NCBI GenBank assembly: GCA_947502885.1
Contig: CANNBP010000006.1
Location: forward strand, 1-64,000
Reading direction: 5' to 3'
Source of the DNA: an uncultured Aquimarina sp.
GTDB lineage: Bacteria; Bacteroidota; Bacteroidia; Flavobacteriales; Flavobacteriaceae
DNA: 64,000 nucleotides
Below are positions 8,801 through 17,675 of the stretch, piece by piece. The stretch's first letter is position 1. The number at the start of each line of letters is the position of its first letter. Below the pieces are notes generated by a model. The model was not told where the DNA came from and made no database searches. It saw only the letters and a list, made by a program, of their open reading frames with translations. The translations under genes and the position numbers were made by a program.

Positions 8801-9736
8801 ACTACGGTGACTGATACTAGACACCAAGTAACTGGATTGACAGCAAATACAGAATATACATTTAAAGTATTAGCAAAAGATGCAGCAGGAAACGAGTCTA
8901 GATTTAGTAATGTGGTTACTGCTTCTACTTTACCAGAAGATACAACAGATACCGAAGCTCCTACTACTCCTACCGAGTTAACTGCTTCAAATATTACGCA
9001 AACAACTTTGTCTCTTAATTGGATGGCTTCGACAGATAATGTAGGGGTAACAGGATATAATGTATATCAAGGGACTACAATGATCGGTACAACGGCACAA
9101 ACATCTTTTAATGTTTCGGGCTTAACAGCCGCGACAACATATGAGTTTACTGTAATAGCAATGGATGCTGCAGGAAATATGTCTAGAGCAAGTAATGTAG
9201 CCTCTGCTACAACTAAAGATGAGGATACAAACAATATTTGTGAAGGAGTAGAACCTTGGCAATGGGGAGTACCTTATGAAGTTGGAGACAGAGTAGTATA
9301 CAGAGGAAACCTTTTTGAAAAATTAAATCGTGGATGGAAATGGATAGGTAGATGTAGTGCAAGTTCTTGTGCCGGAGTTGACGAATGGAAATCTGGAACT
9401 ACCTATAAAACAGGAGATCAAGTTGTATATAAAGGAAACCTATGGAAACGTACGAATAGAGGGTGGGTATTTGTTTCATCTTGCGGGGCAAAATCTAGTA
9501 AAATAAAACCTCCATCAGAGTTTAGAATTCACCCTAATCCAACAAATAGAGTATTAAATATTACATTTAATCCTTCAGAAAAATCATTCTATAGTATTGT
9601 AGATATATTAGGTAAAACAGTTGCTAAAGGAAACTATACACCTTCTATAAATGTTGAAAGCCTAAAACCTGGAACTTATGTTCTAAGAGTTACATCTGGT
9701 CAAACACAATACAACAAACCTTTTATTAAAGAATAA
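5843..9736 (+). CDS. Secreted reprolysin-like metallopeptidase, 5 Fn3, T9SS
   Basis: A 1297-residue secreted zinc protease. The signal peptide spans about residues 1-19 (ending FGFSQ). A propeptide-like region is followed by a catalytic domain whose zinc motif HEMGHQFGGEH starts at about residue 349 (HExxHxxGxxH), with a Met-turn-like STIMGYAGIC downstream; this is the reprolysin/M12B-like metzincin pattern. Beta-rich domains follow at about 430-655, then five fibronectin type III repeats from about 657 to 1130. Two short Cys-bounded modules rich in Trp and Gly (about 1133-1220) resemble chitin-binding CBM5/12 modules. A T9SS type A sorting domain (HPNPTNRVLNITF, SLKPGTYVLRV) occupies about 1222-1297. 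It is a tandem paralogue of the next gene. The substrate is unknown; the modules suggest action on insoluble protein- or polysaccharide-rich matter. Confidence 0.92.
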   Translation: MKTRLSLFIGLFVVCFGFSQTTQSNFWSKNSQRFSAKNVATIGKEVNTSNKTIYRLDIEGLKKALLSTPQRAKSSGNSNIIISFPNGDGQFDQFRITATSVFHPDLARKYPSIKSYVGKGIGTNAGTMHLSIGDDGFHAMIMKPNSRTQYIDPYTQDRKNYLVYSKDDMGTRESFKCSLQEIGPRNNVPKYDTQQRNPNDGTLRTYRLAIAANGEYSQFHISDQGVSSGATDAVKKAAVLSAINTTMTRVNGIYERDLGVTMQVIANNDKIIYLDANSDPFGNNPLSENQTVCDREIGTANYDIGHLVTTASGGVAGLGVVCSRNRKAYGTTGTRNPKGDPFDVDYVAHEMGHQFGGEHTMNNACGGNRSNNSAVEPGSASTIMGYAGICAPNVQNNSDDHFHALSIQQMWAHVLSGSCATKTVTGNSAPTANAGSDFTIPKSTPFVLKGAGTDANAADQLTYNWEQMDKELVTMPPVATNTGGPAFRSISSKTSPDRYMPALATVIAGNTSSTWEVVPSVARTMNFRLTVRDNHVGGGNTASDDTKITVSGNAGPFVVSSPNSNVSWAAGSNQTVTWDVAGTTGNGVNAANVDILLSTDGGKTYTVTIASGVTNNGSHDITVPNNRGSENRIMVRGSNHIFYDISNANFTITGGIVDTEAPTVPANVTASNATKTTIDISWSASTDNVGVKEYDVYQGNTVIATVTGTRHQASGLTAGTEYSFRVKAKDAAGNESGFSNAATASTLPDTDTEAPTEPTELTASNETQTTIDLNWVAATDNVGVTGYDVYQGDIMIITVTDTRHQVTGLTANTAYTFKVLAKDAAGNESRFSNIVTASTLPEDTTDTEAPTEPTELMASNETQTTIDLNWVAATDNVGVTGYDVYQGDVKITTVTDTRHQVTGLTANTEYTFKVLAKDAAGNESRFSNIVTASTLPEDTTDTEAPTEPTELMASNETQTTIDLSWVAATDNVGVTGYDVYQGDAKITTVTDTRHQVTGLTANTEYTFKVLAKDAAGNESRFSNVVTASTLPEDTTDTEAPTTPTELTASNITQTTLSLNWMASTDNVGVTGYNVYQGTTMIGTTAQTSFNVSGLTAATTYEFTVIAMDAAGNMSRASNVASATTKDEDTNNICEGVEPWQWGVPYEVGDRVVYRGNLFEKLNRGWKWIGRCSASSCAGVDEWKSGTTYKTGDQVVYKGNLWKRTNRGWVFVSSCGAKSSKIKPPSEFRIHPNPTNRVLNITFNPSEKSFYSIVDILGKTVAKGNYTPSINVESLKPGTYVLRVTSGQTQYNKPFIKE
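8093..8947 (+). repeat. Three 285-bp tandem repeats encoding Fn3 modules
   Basis: Units begin at 8093, 8378 and 8663, each with GATACCGAAG, and a diverged further unit begins at 8948. The period is exactly 285 bp (95 codons). The units at 8378 and 8663 are nearly identical at the DNA level, including silent positions, while the first and last copies are more diverged. This indicates recent duplication or gene conversion inside the protease gene. Confidence 0.9.
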
Positions 9737-9771
9737 TAGAATCATACACCCTAATTTATTAAGTTAAATCA

Positions 9772-9800
9772 AAGAGGCTGTCTATAAAAGACAGCCTCTT
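9772..9800 (+). terminator. Hairpin terminator of metallopeptidase 1
   Basis: A 12-bp perfect stem (9772-9783 with 9789-9800) with a 5-nt loop is followed by GTTTTCC, about 35 nt after the stop. It shares the AGGCTGTC/GACAGCCT core with the hairpin at 5589-5622, so this gene is bracketed by related hairpins. The remaining intergenic sequence up to 10021 is AT-rich without a supported gene. Confidence 0.7.
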
Positions 9801-10021
9801 GTTTTCCTAAAACATGGTGTTATTTCTAGTATCTAATTATAAAAAAGTCAAATCAGCCTTACTTCTCTATTTTATTAAAAATTCACAAAAATCAACAAAA
9901 ACCACAATAAAATTATGTAAAAACCACAATATCGTAATTTTAATTAAAGTATTCTTAAAAATACTCTGCATGAATAATAATATCTCTATTTTTATGAGAA
10001 CAAATTTAAACTACACTAATT

Positions 10022-13000
10022 ATGAAAATTCGATTATTTGTTTTTGTAACTTTATTCTTCCTCAGCTATGGGTATTCCCAAACAAACTACTGGAAAATAA
10101 GTCAACAAAAAAACCAACGTCTTGCACCTACAGCTTTAAAGGTGGATTTTCAAGACAAAGTCATGTATGACCTAAATATAACAGGTCTAAAAAACGCTCT
10201 TTCTCATTCACAACACAGATCAAAAACATCAAATTCGTCAAAAGTTATTATTTCGTTTCCAAATAAGTCTGGAAAAATGGAACAATTTAAAGTATTAGAA
10301 ACCTCAGTTTTACATCCTGATTTATCTAAAAAATTTCCCTCTATCAAATCATATATTGGTATCAATATCGCCAATCCATCTAAATCAATTCGTTTTAGTA
10401 TTGCCAATGATGGATTTCATGGTATGATTGTATCTCCAGGTGCGCGATCAGAATACATCGACCCGATTACACAAAATAAGAATAGGTATGTCGTATATAC
10501 TAAAGATGATATGACACAACAAGAAGAATTTAAATGCCTTGTTAAAGACTCTGGTTTCCAAAAAAGCATTCCAAACCAAAACTCAGCTCAAAGAAATGCA
10601 GATGACGGTAAGTTAAGAACATATCGATTAGCAATAGTTTGTACTGGAGAATATGCTCAATTTCATCTTACCAATCAAGGAGTGCCTTCTGGAGCAACCG
10701 ATGCGGTAAAAAAAGCAGCTGTTCTTTCTGCTATGAATACGACAATGACTCGAGTTAATGGAGTCTTTGAAAAAGATCTTGGTGTTACTATGCAAATAGT
10801 ACCTGATAATACAAAAATCATATTTTTAGATCCTAATACAGATAATCTTTCTAACAATAGTGCAGGAGCATTGATCGATGAAAGTCAAAATGTCTGTGAT
10901 ACTCAAATTGGTAGCGCAAATTATGATATTGGTCACGCTTTTAGCACCGGTGGTGGTGGTTTAGCTGGTTTAGGTGTAGTTTGTGTGAATGGACGTAAAG
11001 GAAGTGGTATTACTGGTCAAGGTAATCCTATTTCTGATCCTTTTGATATTGATTACGTAGCTCATGAAATGGGACACCAATTTGGCGCAAATCATACTCA
11101 AAATAACTCTTGTCAAAGAAATAGCAGTACGGCTGTAGAACCAGGTAGTGCTTCTACCATTATGGGATATGCTGGTATATGTGCTCCTAATGTACAGAAT
11201 AATAGTGATGATCATTTTCATGCTATAAGTATTCAAGAAATGTGGTCACATGTATCAAGTACGTCTTGTGCAGTAGAAACAAATACAGGTAATAATGCTC
11301 CAACTGCAAATGCAGGAAGTGATTTTACCATTCCAAAATCTACTCCATTTGTATTAAAAGGAATTGGTACTGATGCTAATGCTGCAGATGCATTAACCTA
11401 TAACTGGGAACAAATGGATACTCAAATTGCCACTATGCCTCCTGTTGCAACGAATACAGGTGGGCCTGCATTTCGCTCAATCTCCTCCTCTACTTCTCCA
11501 GACCGTTATATGCCCGAATTAGCAACAGTAATTGGTGGTAGCACCTCTTCTACTTGGGAAGTAGTACCTTCTGTATCCAGAACAATGAACTTTAGACTTA
11601 CGGTAAGAGATAATCATGTTGGAGGTGGTAATACAGCTTCTGACGACACTCGAATTACTGTAAATGATGCTGCTGGACCATTTATCGTTAGTGCTCCTAA
11701 CACTAATGTAAGCTGGGCAGCAGGCTCTAGTCAAACTGTAACCTGGGATGTTGCTGGTACTACAGGTAATGGAGTAAATGCCGCCAATGTGGATATCTTA
11801 TTATCTACAGACGGAGGAAATACATATCCGATTACTATTGCCTCGGCTGTACCAAACGACGGATCTCATGATATTACTGTACCCAATAATGAAGGAACTC
11901 AAAACAGAATCATGGTGAGAGGATCAAACCATATATTTTATGATATCTCTAATGCCAACTTTACAATAAATGAACCAATTATAGATACAGAAGCTCCTTC
12001 AGATCCAACCAATTTAACAGCTTCAAATATTACTCAAACCACTATTGATTTATCCTGGACAGCATCAACAGATAATATTGGTGTTGTTGGTTATGATGTT
12101 TATCAAGGAAATACGATGATTGCAGTTGCATCTGGCACAACATATCAGGTTACCGGGTTAACAGCAGATACAGCCTATTCTTTTAAAGTAAAAGCAAGAG
12201 ATGCAGCAGATAATATGTCTGGTTTCAGTAATACTATTAATGAAGTTACGTTACCTGTAGACACAGAAGCACCATCAGTTCCGGCTGGTTTAACTGCTTC
12301 AAACATTACAACAAGTAGCGTTGATTTATCTTGGACAGCATCAACAGATAATATAGCAGTAACAGGATATGATGTATACCAAGGAAACGATGTGATCGCA
12401 TCTGTTTCTTCAACAACATATAATGTAATTGGTTTGGCTGCTGAAACAACATTCTCTTTTAGAGTAAAAGCAAAGGATGCTGCAGGTAATATGTCTGGTT
12501 TTAGTAATACAGCCGAAGCTACAACCCTTCCTAGCGCAAGTTGTACTGGTGGGATCTCAACTTTCCCATATGCAGAAGGTTTAGAAAATGTTTTAGGAGA
12601 CTGGAGTCAGGATACATCTGACGATATCAATTGGACACTAAATAATAATGGAACTCCTTCAAGAAACACAGGACCATCAAGTGCAGCCGAAGGCACATAT
12701 TATGCATATATAGAAGCATCTGGTAACGGAAATGGGTACCCTAACAAAAGAGCCATTTTAAATGGACCATGCTTTGATCTTAGATCAGAAACACAAGGAT
12801 CTTTTTCTTTCCAATATCATATGTTTGGTAGCAGTATCGGGACATTAACTTTAGAAATAAGTGATGACGACGGTATAACATGGTCATCGGCATGGACAGA
12901 ATCTGGTAACCAAGGTAACACTTGGAAAACTACCACTGTTGACTTAACAGCATATGCTGGTTCTTCTGTTCAGCTAAGATTTAATGGAGTAACAAGTACT

Positions 13001-13648
13001 TCTTGGGCAGGAGATATTGCAATTGATGATATTCAATTATCCACTGGTGCAGCTACATGCACAAACGTAGATTTAACTATCAAATTTGATGACTATCCAG
13101 AAGAAACTAGCTGGCAAATTACAAACAGTAGTGATCAAGTGGTTGCTTCGGGAGGCACATATGGCTCTCAAACAGATGGTTCTACATTAACAATTACTTC
13201 GTGCTTAGAAGATGGCACATACACTTTTACAATAAATGATAGCTTTGGAGATGGTATTTGTTGCCAATATGGTAATGGATCATATACCTTAACATCTGGT
13301 GGTACAACCATAGCTTCTGGAGCATCTTTTGGCAGTTCAGAATCAACAACATTTACTATTGGTGGTGTTGCTAAAGGCATTGCAATAGGAGATCTTAAAA
13401 CTACAAAAGCAACTCAAATTTCATTAGCACCAAATCCAATTAGTAGAGATAATTCTGTACTTACTATTTCAGGAGTTAGAAATCAAGTTTCTGTATCAAT
13501 TTATGATATCACTGGTAGAAAAGTATACCAAAACAATAACATAAATGGTAAATCTTTTTCTCCAGGTCAACTTCCTAACGGTTCATATCTCGTAAAAGTA
13601 AATTCAAACGGAAAAACATCTACTCATAAGCTATTATCTGTAGAATAA
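10022..13648 (+). CDS. Secreted reprolysin-like metallopeptidase, Fn3 + MAM-like, T9SS
   Basis: A 1208-residue paralogue of the preceding protease, collinear with it for about 650 residues. The signal peptide ends near YGYSQ (about residue 20). The zinc motif HEMGHQFGANH starts at about residue 348, with the same STIMGYAGIC Met-turn region. Two Fn3 modules span about 653-838. They are followed by a MAM-like lectin-fold domain (about 842-1010; CFDLRSET and GDIAIDDIQL) and a Cys-containing beta domain (about 1013-1116; NDSFGDGICCQYGNGSYTL) common in marine T9SS cargo. The C-terminal T9SS sorting domain is at about 1135-1208 (LAPNPISRDNSVLTI, QLPNGSYLVKV). The two proteases thus keep one catalytic core with different binding tails. 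A separate transcript is likely. Confidence 0.92.
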   Translation: MKIRLFVFVTLFFLSYGYSQTNYWKISQQKNQRLAPTALKVDFQDKVMYDLNITGLKNALSHSQHRSKTSNSSKVIISFPNKSGKMEQFKVLETSVLHPDLSKKFPSIKSYIGINIANPSKSIRFSIANDGFHGMIVSPGARSEYIDPITQNKNRYVVYTKDDMTQQEEFKCLVKDSGFQKSIPNQNSAQRNADDGKLRTYRLAIVCTGEYAQFHLTNQGVPSGATDAVKKAAVLSAMNTTMTRVNGVFEKDLGVTMQIVPDNTKIIFLDPNTDNLSNNSAGALIDESQNVCDTQIGSANYDIGHAFSTGGGGLAGLGVVCVNGRKGSGITGQGNPISDPFDIDYVAHEMGHQFGANHTQNNSCQRNSSTAVEPGSASTIMGYAGICAPNVQNNSDDHFHAISIQEMWSHVSSTSCAVETNTGNNAPTANAGSDFTIPKSTPFVLKGIGTDANAADALTYNWEQMDTQIATMPPVATNTGGPAFRSISSSTSPDRYMPELATVIGGSTSSTWEVVPSVSRTMNFRLTVRDNHVGGGNTASDDTRITVNDAAGPFIVSAPNTNVSWAAGSSQTVTWDVAGTTGNGVNAANVDILLSTDGGNTYPITIASAVPNDGSHDITVPNNEGTQNRIMVRGSNHIFYDISNANFTINEPIIDTEAPSDPTNLTASNITQTTIDLSWTASTDNIGVVGYDVYQGNTMIAVASGTTYQVTGLTADTAYSFKVKARDAADNMSGFSNTINEVTLPVDTEAPSVPAGLTASNITTSSVDLSWTASTDNIAVTGYDVYQGNDVIASVSSTTYNVIGLAAETTFSFRVKAKDAAGNMSGFSNTAEATTLPSASCTGGISTFPYAEGLENVLGDWSQDTSDDINWTLNNNGTPSRNTGPSSAAEGTYYAYIEASGNGNGYPNKRAILNGPCFDLRSETQGSFSFQYHMFGSSIGTLTLEISDDDGITWSSAWTESGNQGNTWKTTTVDLTAYAGSSVQLRFNGVTSTSWAGDIAIDDIQLSTGAATCTNVDLTIKFDDYPEETSWQITNSSDQVVASGGTYGSQTDGSTLTITSCLEDGTYTFTINDSFGDGICCQYGNGSYTLTSGGTTIASGASFGSSESTTFTIGGVAKGIAIGDLKTTKATQISLAPNPISRDNSVLTISGVRNQVSVSIYDITGRKVYQNNNINGKSFSPGQLPNGSYLVKVNSNGKTSTHKLLSVE

Positions 13649-13682
13649 TTTATAACCTATTATAATATAGTTTTTTACCTCT

Positions 13683-13725
13683 GTCTTCCGTATGAGTATT
13701 AATACTCATACGGAAGACTTTTTTT
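13683..13725 (+). terminator. Perfect 36-bp palindromic terminator
   Basis: Bases 13683-13700 are the exact reverse complement of 13701-13718, followed by seven T (13719-13725). It terminates the metallopeptidase 2 gene 35 nt after its stop. It may also serve the convergent LysR gene (stop at 13750), although the minus-strand side lacks a good T-run. Confidence 0.85.
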
Positions 13726-13749
13726 GATCTAATAGCTATGCAATCCTCT

Positions 13750-14628
13750 TTATAAAAACTTTAAAATTTTTGACAATGCAGGATTTCTATTATCTTTTTT
13801 CCAAATAACAGAAAGTTCTGCTTTTTGGGATATTTTTGGAATTGGAAGAAATTTTACGCCAAGATCAAAACCGTACTGTAAAGATGTAGGTACGATAGCC
13901 ACACCTAACCCACTTTCTACTAATTTAAAAATAGTTTGAGCATGCACAGATTTATGTGTTACTCTAGGAGTAAAACCATTATTCTCGCATATACTCATAA
14001 TTTGATTATAGTAAGTAGAACTATAATCTGATGAAAATAAAATAAAATGCTCTTCAGACACCTGTTTGATGTTTTTAAACGTTTTCTTATTTAAGGAATG
14101 TCCTATAGGTAAAACAAGAGAGAAAGAATCTGTATGTATTATTTTCTTTTCGATACCTGCTGGCACACGAGATAATCTTACAAAACCTATATCAATTTGA
14201 TCGCTTTCAATAGCATTGACCTGAAGATAGTTTGACATTTCTTCTAAACTAAACTGTATGTTGGGATATATCTCATTTGCTTTTATCAATAATGACGGTA
14301 CAACAGTCTGAATTGCAGACCCTAGAAAACCAAGTCTTATTTCTCCATCTCTACCTTGATCAATCAATTTAGTTTGCTTAACTGTAAACTCGATATGATT
14401 AAAAATATAATTAAGCTCTTTTTTTAGATATTCACCAGCCGAGGTTAAGCTTACATTTCTCTTATTTCTTACGAAAAGCTCTGCTCCTATAATATCCTCC
14501 ATCTGTTTAATCTGTCTACTTAATCCTGGTTGTGAAATAAACAATCGATCTGCTGCCTTTCTAAAATGTAATTCTTCGGCTACTGCCAAAAAATAAGAAA
14601 AATGACGAAGTTCTAATTGATGCCTCAT
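13750..14628 (-). CDS. LysR-type regulator, probably of the hut operon
   Basis: A 292-residue LysR-family transcription factor. The N-terminal winged helix-turn-helix is clear (RHFSYFLAVAEELHFRKAAD, LFISQPGLSRQIKQME), followed by the linker helix and a periplasmic-binding-protein-like effector domain from about residue 90 (GEIRLGFLGSAIQTVVPSLL). It is transcribed divergently from hutH with 127 nt between the starts, the classic arrangement of a LysR activator with its target. Repressor-type HutC is absent from the window. I infer that histidine or urocanate is the effector; the sequence does not prove it. Confidence 0.88.
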   Translation of the reverse strand: MRHQLELRHFSYFLAVAEELHFRKAADRLFISQPGLSRQIKQMEDIIGAELFVRNKRNVSLTSAGEYLKKELNYIFNHIEFTVKQTKLIDQGRDGEIRLGFLGSAIQTVVPSLLIKANEIYPNIQFSLEEMSNYLQVNAIESDQIDIGFVRLSRVPAGIEKKIIHTDSFSLVLPIGHSLNKKTFKNIKQVSEEHFILFSSDYSSTYYNQIMSICENNGFTPRVTHKSVHAQTIFKLVESGLGVAIVPTSLQYGFDLGVKFLPIPKISQKAELSVIWKKDNRNPALSKILKFL

Positions 14629-14755
14629 AGTTATTAGTTGTTATCAAAATAAGTATTTCTAATTATTAAAATTAAGTATTAATTTAGAATAATCAATTTA
14701 CCCCTGTAAATTTTACCAAAAACATTTAAAATAAATCGAAATTTATAAGTCAGTA
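14629..14755. promoter_or_regulatory. LysR/hutH divergent control region
   Basis: A 127-nt AT-rich intergenic region between divergent starts. A TAAGTATT motif occurs twice (about 14650 and 14673), spaced about two helical turns apart, and TAAATTTT at 14707-14714 could be the hutH -7 element. These are candidate LysR and promoter sites only, with no strong consensus match. Confidence 0.35.
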
Positions 14756-16336
14756 ATGCATAACAAATCGACATACTTTTCATTCGGACAAGATCATTTA
14801 ACTTCGGGAATAGCACTTAAAATTGCGCGTGGAGAAATAAAAGGTAATATTTCTGAGTCTTCGCGAAAAAAAATAAAAGCAAGTAAACAAATTGTTGACA
14901 ATATTGTTAAGCGTGGCGATCCTGTTTATGGTATAAATACTGGTTTCGGACCTCTATGTACTACTAAAATTTCTGTTTCGGAAACCAAAATACTTCAAAA
15001 AAACATTTTACAAAGTCATAGCGTTGGTGTTGGAGAGCCTATTGCTCAAGAGACCTCTAAGCTTATGATGATTCTCAAAATGCAATCTTTATCTAAAGGA
15101 CATTCTGGTATTGCAGAAATCACATTAGATAGAATCTTATGGCATATAAATAATGATGCTATACCAATTGTACCTAGTCAAGGATCTGTTGGTGCATCTG
15201 GAGACTTAGCTCCATTATCACACCTGTTTTTACCTTTAATTGGTCTAGGTAAGGTGAATTATAAAAATGAAATCATCTCAACTCAAAAGTTATTCGAAAT
15301 AACCGGACTAAAACCTATCGAGTTAGGGCCAAAAGAAGGATTAGCCTTAATTAATGGAACTCAATTTATTGCAGCTCATGCGGTTCAGATCATAGAAAAA
15401 CTACATAATTGTCTTTCGCAAGCAGATATTATTGGCGCAATGATGATTGAAGGGTTGCAAGGTTCTATCAAACCATTCTATAGTGAATTACATCAATTAC
15501 GCCCGTTTAAAGGTAATATTCATGTAGCCTCGCGAATAAAATCATTATTAAATGATTCTGAAATCATGAAAGAACATGAAAACTGTGAACGCGTACAAGA
15601 TCCATATTCTCTTAGATGTATACCACAAGTTCATGGTTCTTCTAGAAATGCTTGGTTACACTTAAAAGAACTTCTCGAAATTGAATTAAACTCGGTTACA
15701 GACAATCCTATCATTGTAAATGAAGAACTAACCATTAGTGGAGGTAATTTTCATGGGCAACCATTAGCTATGGCAATTGATTATGCCTGTCTTGCTGCTT
15801 CTGAACTTGGAAACATATCAGATAGAAGAATATACCTTGCATTAGAAGGTAATTCTCCTGGAGTTCCTAAATTATTAATGGATAACACAGGGATCAACTC
15901 TGGATATATGATATTACAATATACTACAGCTGCATTGGCTAGTGAAAATAAAGGATTATGTTTTCCTTCTAGTGCCGACAGTATTCCTACATCATTAGGT
16001 CAAGAAGATCATGTGAGTATGGGGTCTATTGGAGGTAGAAAAGCTTTAAAAGTAATCGATAATCTTGAAAAAATCCTAGCTATTGAATTACTTACAGCGG
16101 CTCAGGCTTTTGAATACAGAAAGCCTTTACAATCTGGAATTATCCTAAATGAGGTTCATAAAAAAATTAGAGAACAAGTTTCGTTTGCTAAAGAAGATCG
16201 TGTATTCTCTCTTGATATTGAAAAAGGTATTGAAATGATTAAGAGCAAAACAATTTTGTCAATTGTAAATCAGGTATCAACGTCTAAGAACATACCTATT
16301 ACAACACAATACTCTACTGAATTTGAATTATATTAA
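14756..16336 (+). CDS. hutH: Histidine ammonia-lyase
   Basis: A 526-residue cytosolic enzyme that converts L-histidine to urocanate and ammonia, the first step of histidine catabolism. The Ala-Ser-Gly triad that forms the MIO cofactor lies at about residues 147-149 in SQGSVGASGDLAPLSHL. Other family markers are YGINTGFGPL near residue 60 and the NPI segment in SVTDNPIIV. Length is close to the family norm of about 500-510 with a small extension. It is first in the operon hutHIUG; hutI begins 19 nt downstream. Confidence 0.96.
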   Translation: MHNKSTYFSFGQDHLTSGIALKIARGEIKGNISESSRKKIKASKQIVDNIVKRGDPVYGINTGFGPLCTTKISVSETKILQKNILQSHSVGVGEPIAQETSKLMMILKMQSLSKGHSGIAEITLDRILWHINNDAIPIVPSQGSVGASGDLAPLSHLFLPLIGLGKVNYKNEIISTQKLFEITGLKPIELGPKEGLALINGTQFIAAHAVQIIEKLHNCLSQADIIGAMMIEGLQGSIKPFYSELHQLRPFKGNIHVASRIKSLLNDSEIMKEHENCERVQDPYSLRCIPQVHGSSRNAWLHLKELLEIELNSVTDNPIIVNEELTISGGNFHGQPLAMAIDYACLAASELGNISDRRIYLALEGNSPGVPKLLMDNTGINSGYMILQYTTAALASENKGLCFPSSADSIPTSLGQEDHVSMGSIGGRKALKVIDNLEKILAIELLTAAQAFEYRKPLQSGIILNEVHKKIREQVSFAKEDRVFSLDIEKGIEMIKSKTILSIVNQVSTSKNIPITTQYSTEFELY

Positions 16337-16355
16337 AACAAACAATATAGTCTCT

Positions 16356-17603
16356 ATGAAAAAATATAAATTGATTGGTCCTATTACTCAACTTGTAAGT
16401 ATGGGAGACTTAAGTATAAAAGGCCCTTTAAAAGATGAAGATATTCACATCATTAAAGATGCTGGCATTCTTATAGAAGGTGAGCAAATTAAAGCAATTG
16501 ATACGTTTAAAAACCTAAAAGATAACATTGCTTTATCTGATACTACAATTATCGAATTAAATGAGGGGTATGTTGCTACTCCTGGATTTATAGATGCACA
16601 TACACATATTTGTTTTTCTGGATCTCGAGCGAGAGACTATGCCATGAGAAATGCCGGGAAATCATACCTCGAAATAGCAGAAAATGGAGGTGGTATTTGG
16701 GATACTGTTTTAAAAACCAGAAATGCCAATCTTGAAGAGCTTACTCACAATACCATAAAAAGAGCCAATCATCTTTTAGAAAACGGAATCACTACCGTAG
16801 AGGTAAAAAGTGGATATGGACTTTCTATAGATGAAGAGTTGAAAATGCTAAGAGCCATTAAAAATGCTAACGAGACCACCAAAGCTGATCTCATATCAAC
16901 ATGTTTAGCCGCTCATATGCTACCAAAAGACTTTGACGGTAACCATTTAGATTACCTAACAAAAATTACGAACTCTCTTTTTCCTATTTTAAAAGAAGAA
17001 AACCTTTCTAATCGAATTGATATTTTTGTTGAAAAAGGAGCATTCTTACCTTCAGATGCCGAATTATACCTTAAAAATGCAAAAAATATGGGGTTTGACA
17101 TTACCATTCATGCTGATCAATTTAGTACTGGGGGTAGTGAAGTCGCTGTAACAGTTGAGGCTATTAGTGCTGATCATTTAGAAGCTAGTACAGAAGAAGA
17201 AATAAAAATCCTTGCTCAAAGTAATGTTATTTCGGTGGCATTACCCGGGGCATCTATTGGTTTAGGGTGCAGCTTTACACCTGCTAGAAAAATCTTAGAC
17301 GCAGAAGGAGCTTTGGCAATAGCCAGTGACTGGAATCCTGGATCAGCACCCATGGGAGATTTACTTACACAAGCTTGCATCTTAGGTACCTTTGAAAAAC
17401 TAAGTAATACAGAGGTTCTGGCCGGTATAACTTATAGAGCAGCTGCTGCACTTAATCTTTCTGATAGAGGAAGGTTAATACCAAATATGTTGGCAGATTT
17501 CAATTTATTTCAAACCAATGATGTCAATGAAATATTTTATCACCAAGGAAAACTCACTCCTACCCAAGTCTGGAAAAATGGAGAAATTGTATATAAAAAA
17601 TAA
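16356..17603 (+). CDS. hutI: Imidazolonepropionase
   Basis: A 415-residue metal-dependent amidohydrolase converting imidazolone-5-propionate to N-formimidoyl-L-glutamate, the third hut step. The metal-binding HTH motif is in DAHTHICFSGSRARDYA (about residues 80-96). KSGYGLSIDEELKMLRAI, IHADQF and ALPGASIGLG/ASDWNPGSAP complete the active site. I chose the ATG at 16356 (MKKYKLIG). An in-frame TTG at 16323 would overlap the end of hutH but adds only 11 unconserved-looking residues. Middle gene of the hut operon; hutU follows after 72 nt. Confidence 0.95.
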   Translation: MKKYKLIGPITQLVSMGDLSIKGPLKDEDIHIIKDAGILIEGEQIKAIDTFKNLKDNIALSDTTIIELNEGYVATPGFIDAHTHICFSGSRARDYAMRNAGKSYLEIAENGGGIWDTVLKTRNANLEELTHNTIKRANHLLENGITTVEVKSGYGLSIDEELKMLRAIKNANETTKADLISTCLAAHMLPKDFDGNHLDYLTKITNSLFPILKEENLSNRIDIFVEKGAFLPSDAELYLKNAKNMGFDITIHADQFSTGGSEVAVTVEAISADHLEASTEEEIKILAQSNVISVALPGASIGLGCSFTPARKILDAEGALAIASDWNPGSAPMGDLLTQACILGTFEKLSNTEVLAGITYRAAAALNLSDRGRLIPNMLADFNLFQTNDVNEIFYHQGKLTPTQVWKNGEIVYKK

Positions 17604-17675
17604 GTAAAACACAATTACAGGTTTACTATTACTTGATTCTTAATTTAAGTTTCAAAAGTCAAAAAAATATTGATT

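Noticed and set aside
8360..8827. Two antisense 60-codon frames spaced 285 bp
   Set aside because: They are copies of one another only because they are shadows of the Fn3 DNA repeats; no independent coding signal.
9814..10170. 118-codon plus-strand open frame before metallopeptidase 2
   Set aside because: It overlaps the signal-peptide region of the real gene in another frame, is Lys/Asn/Ile-rich low-complexity sequence and has no recognisable domain.
16323..16355. TTG-initiated N-terminal extension of hutI overlapping hutH
   Set aside because: The ATG at 16356 fits the family N-terminus; the extra 11 residues are not supported.
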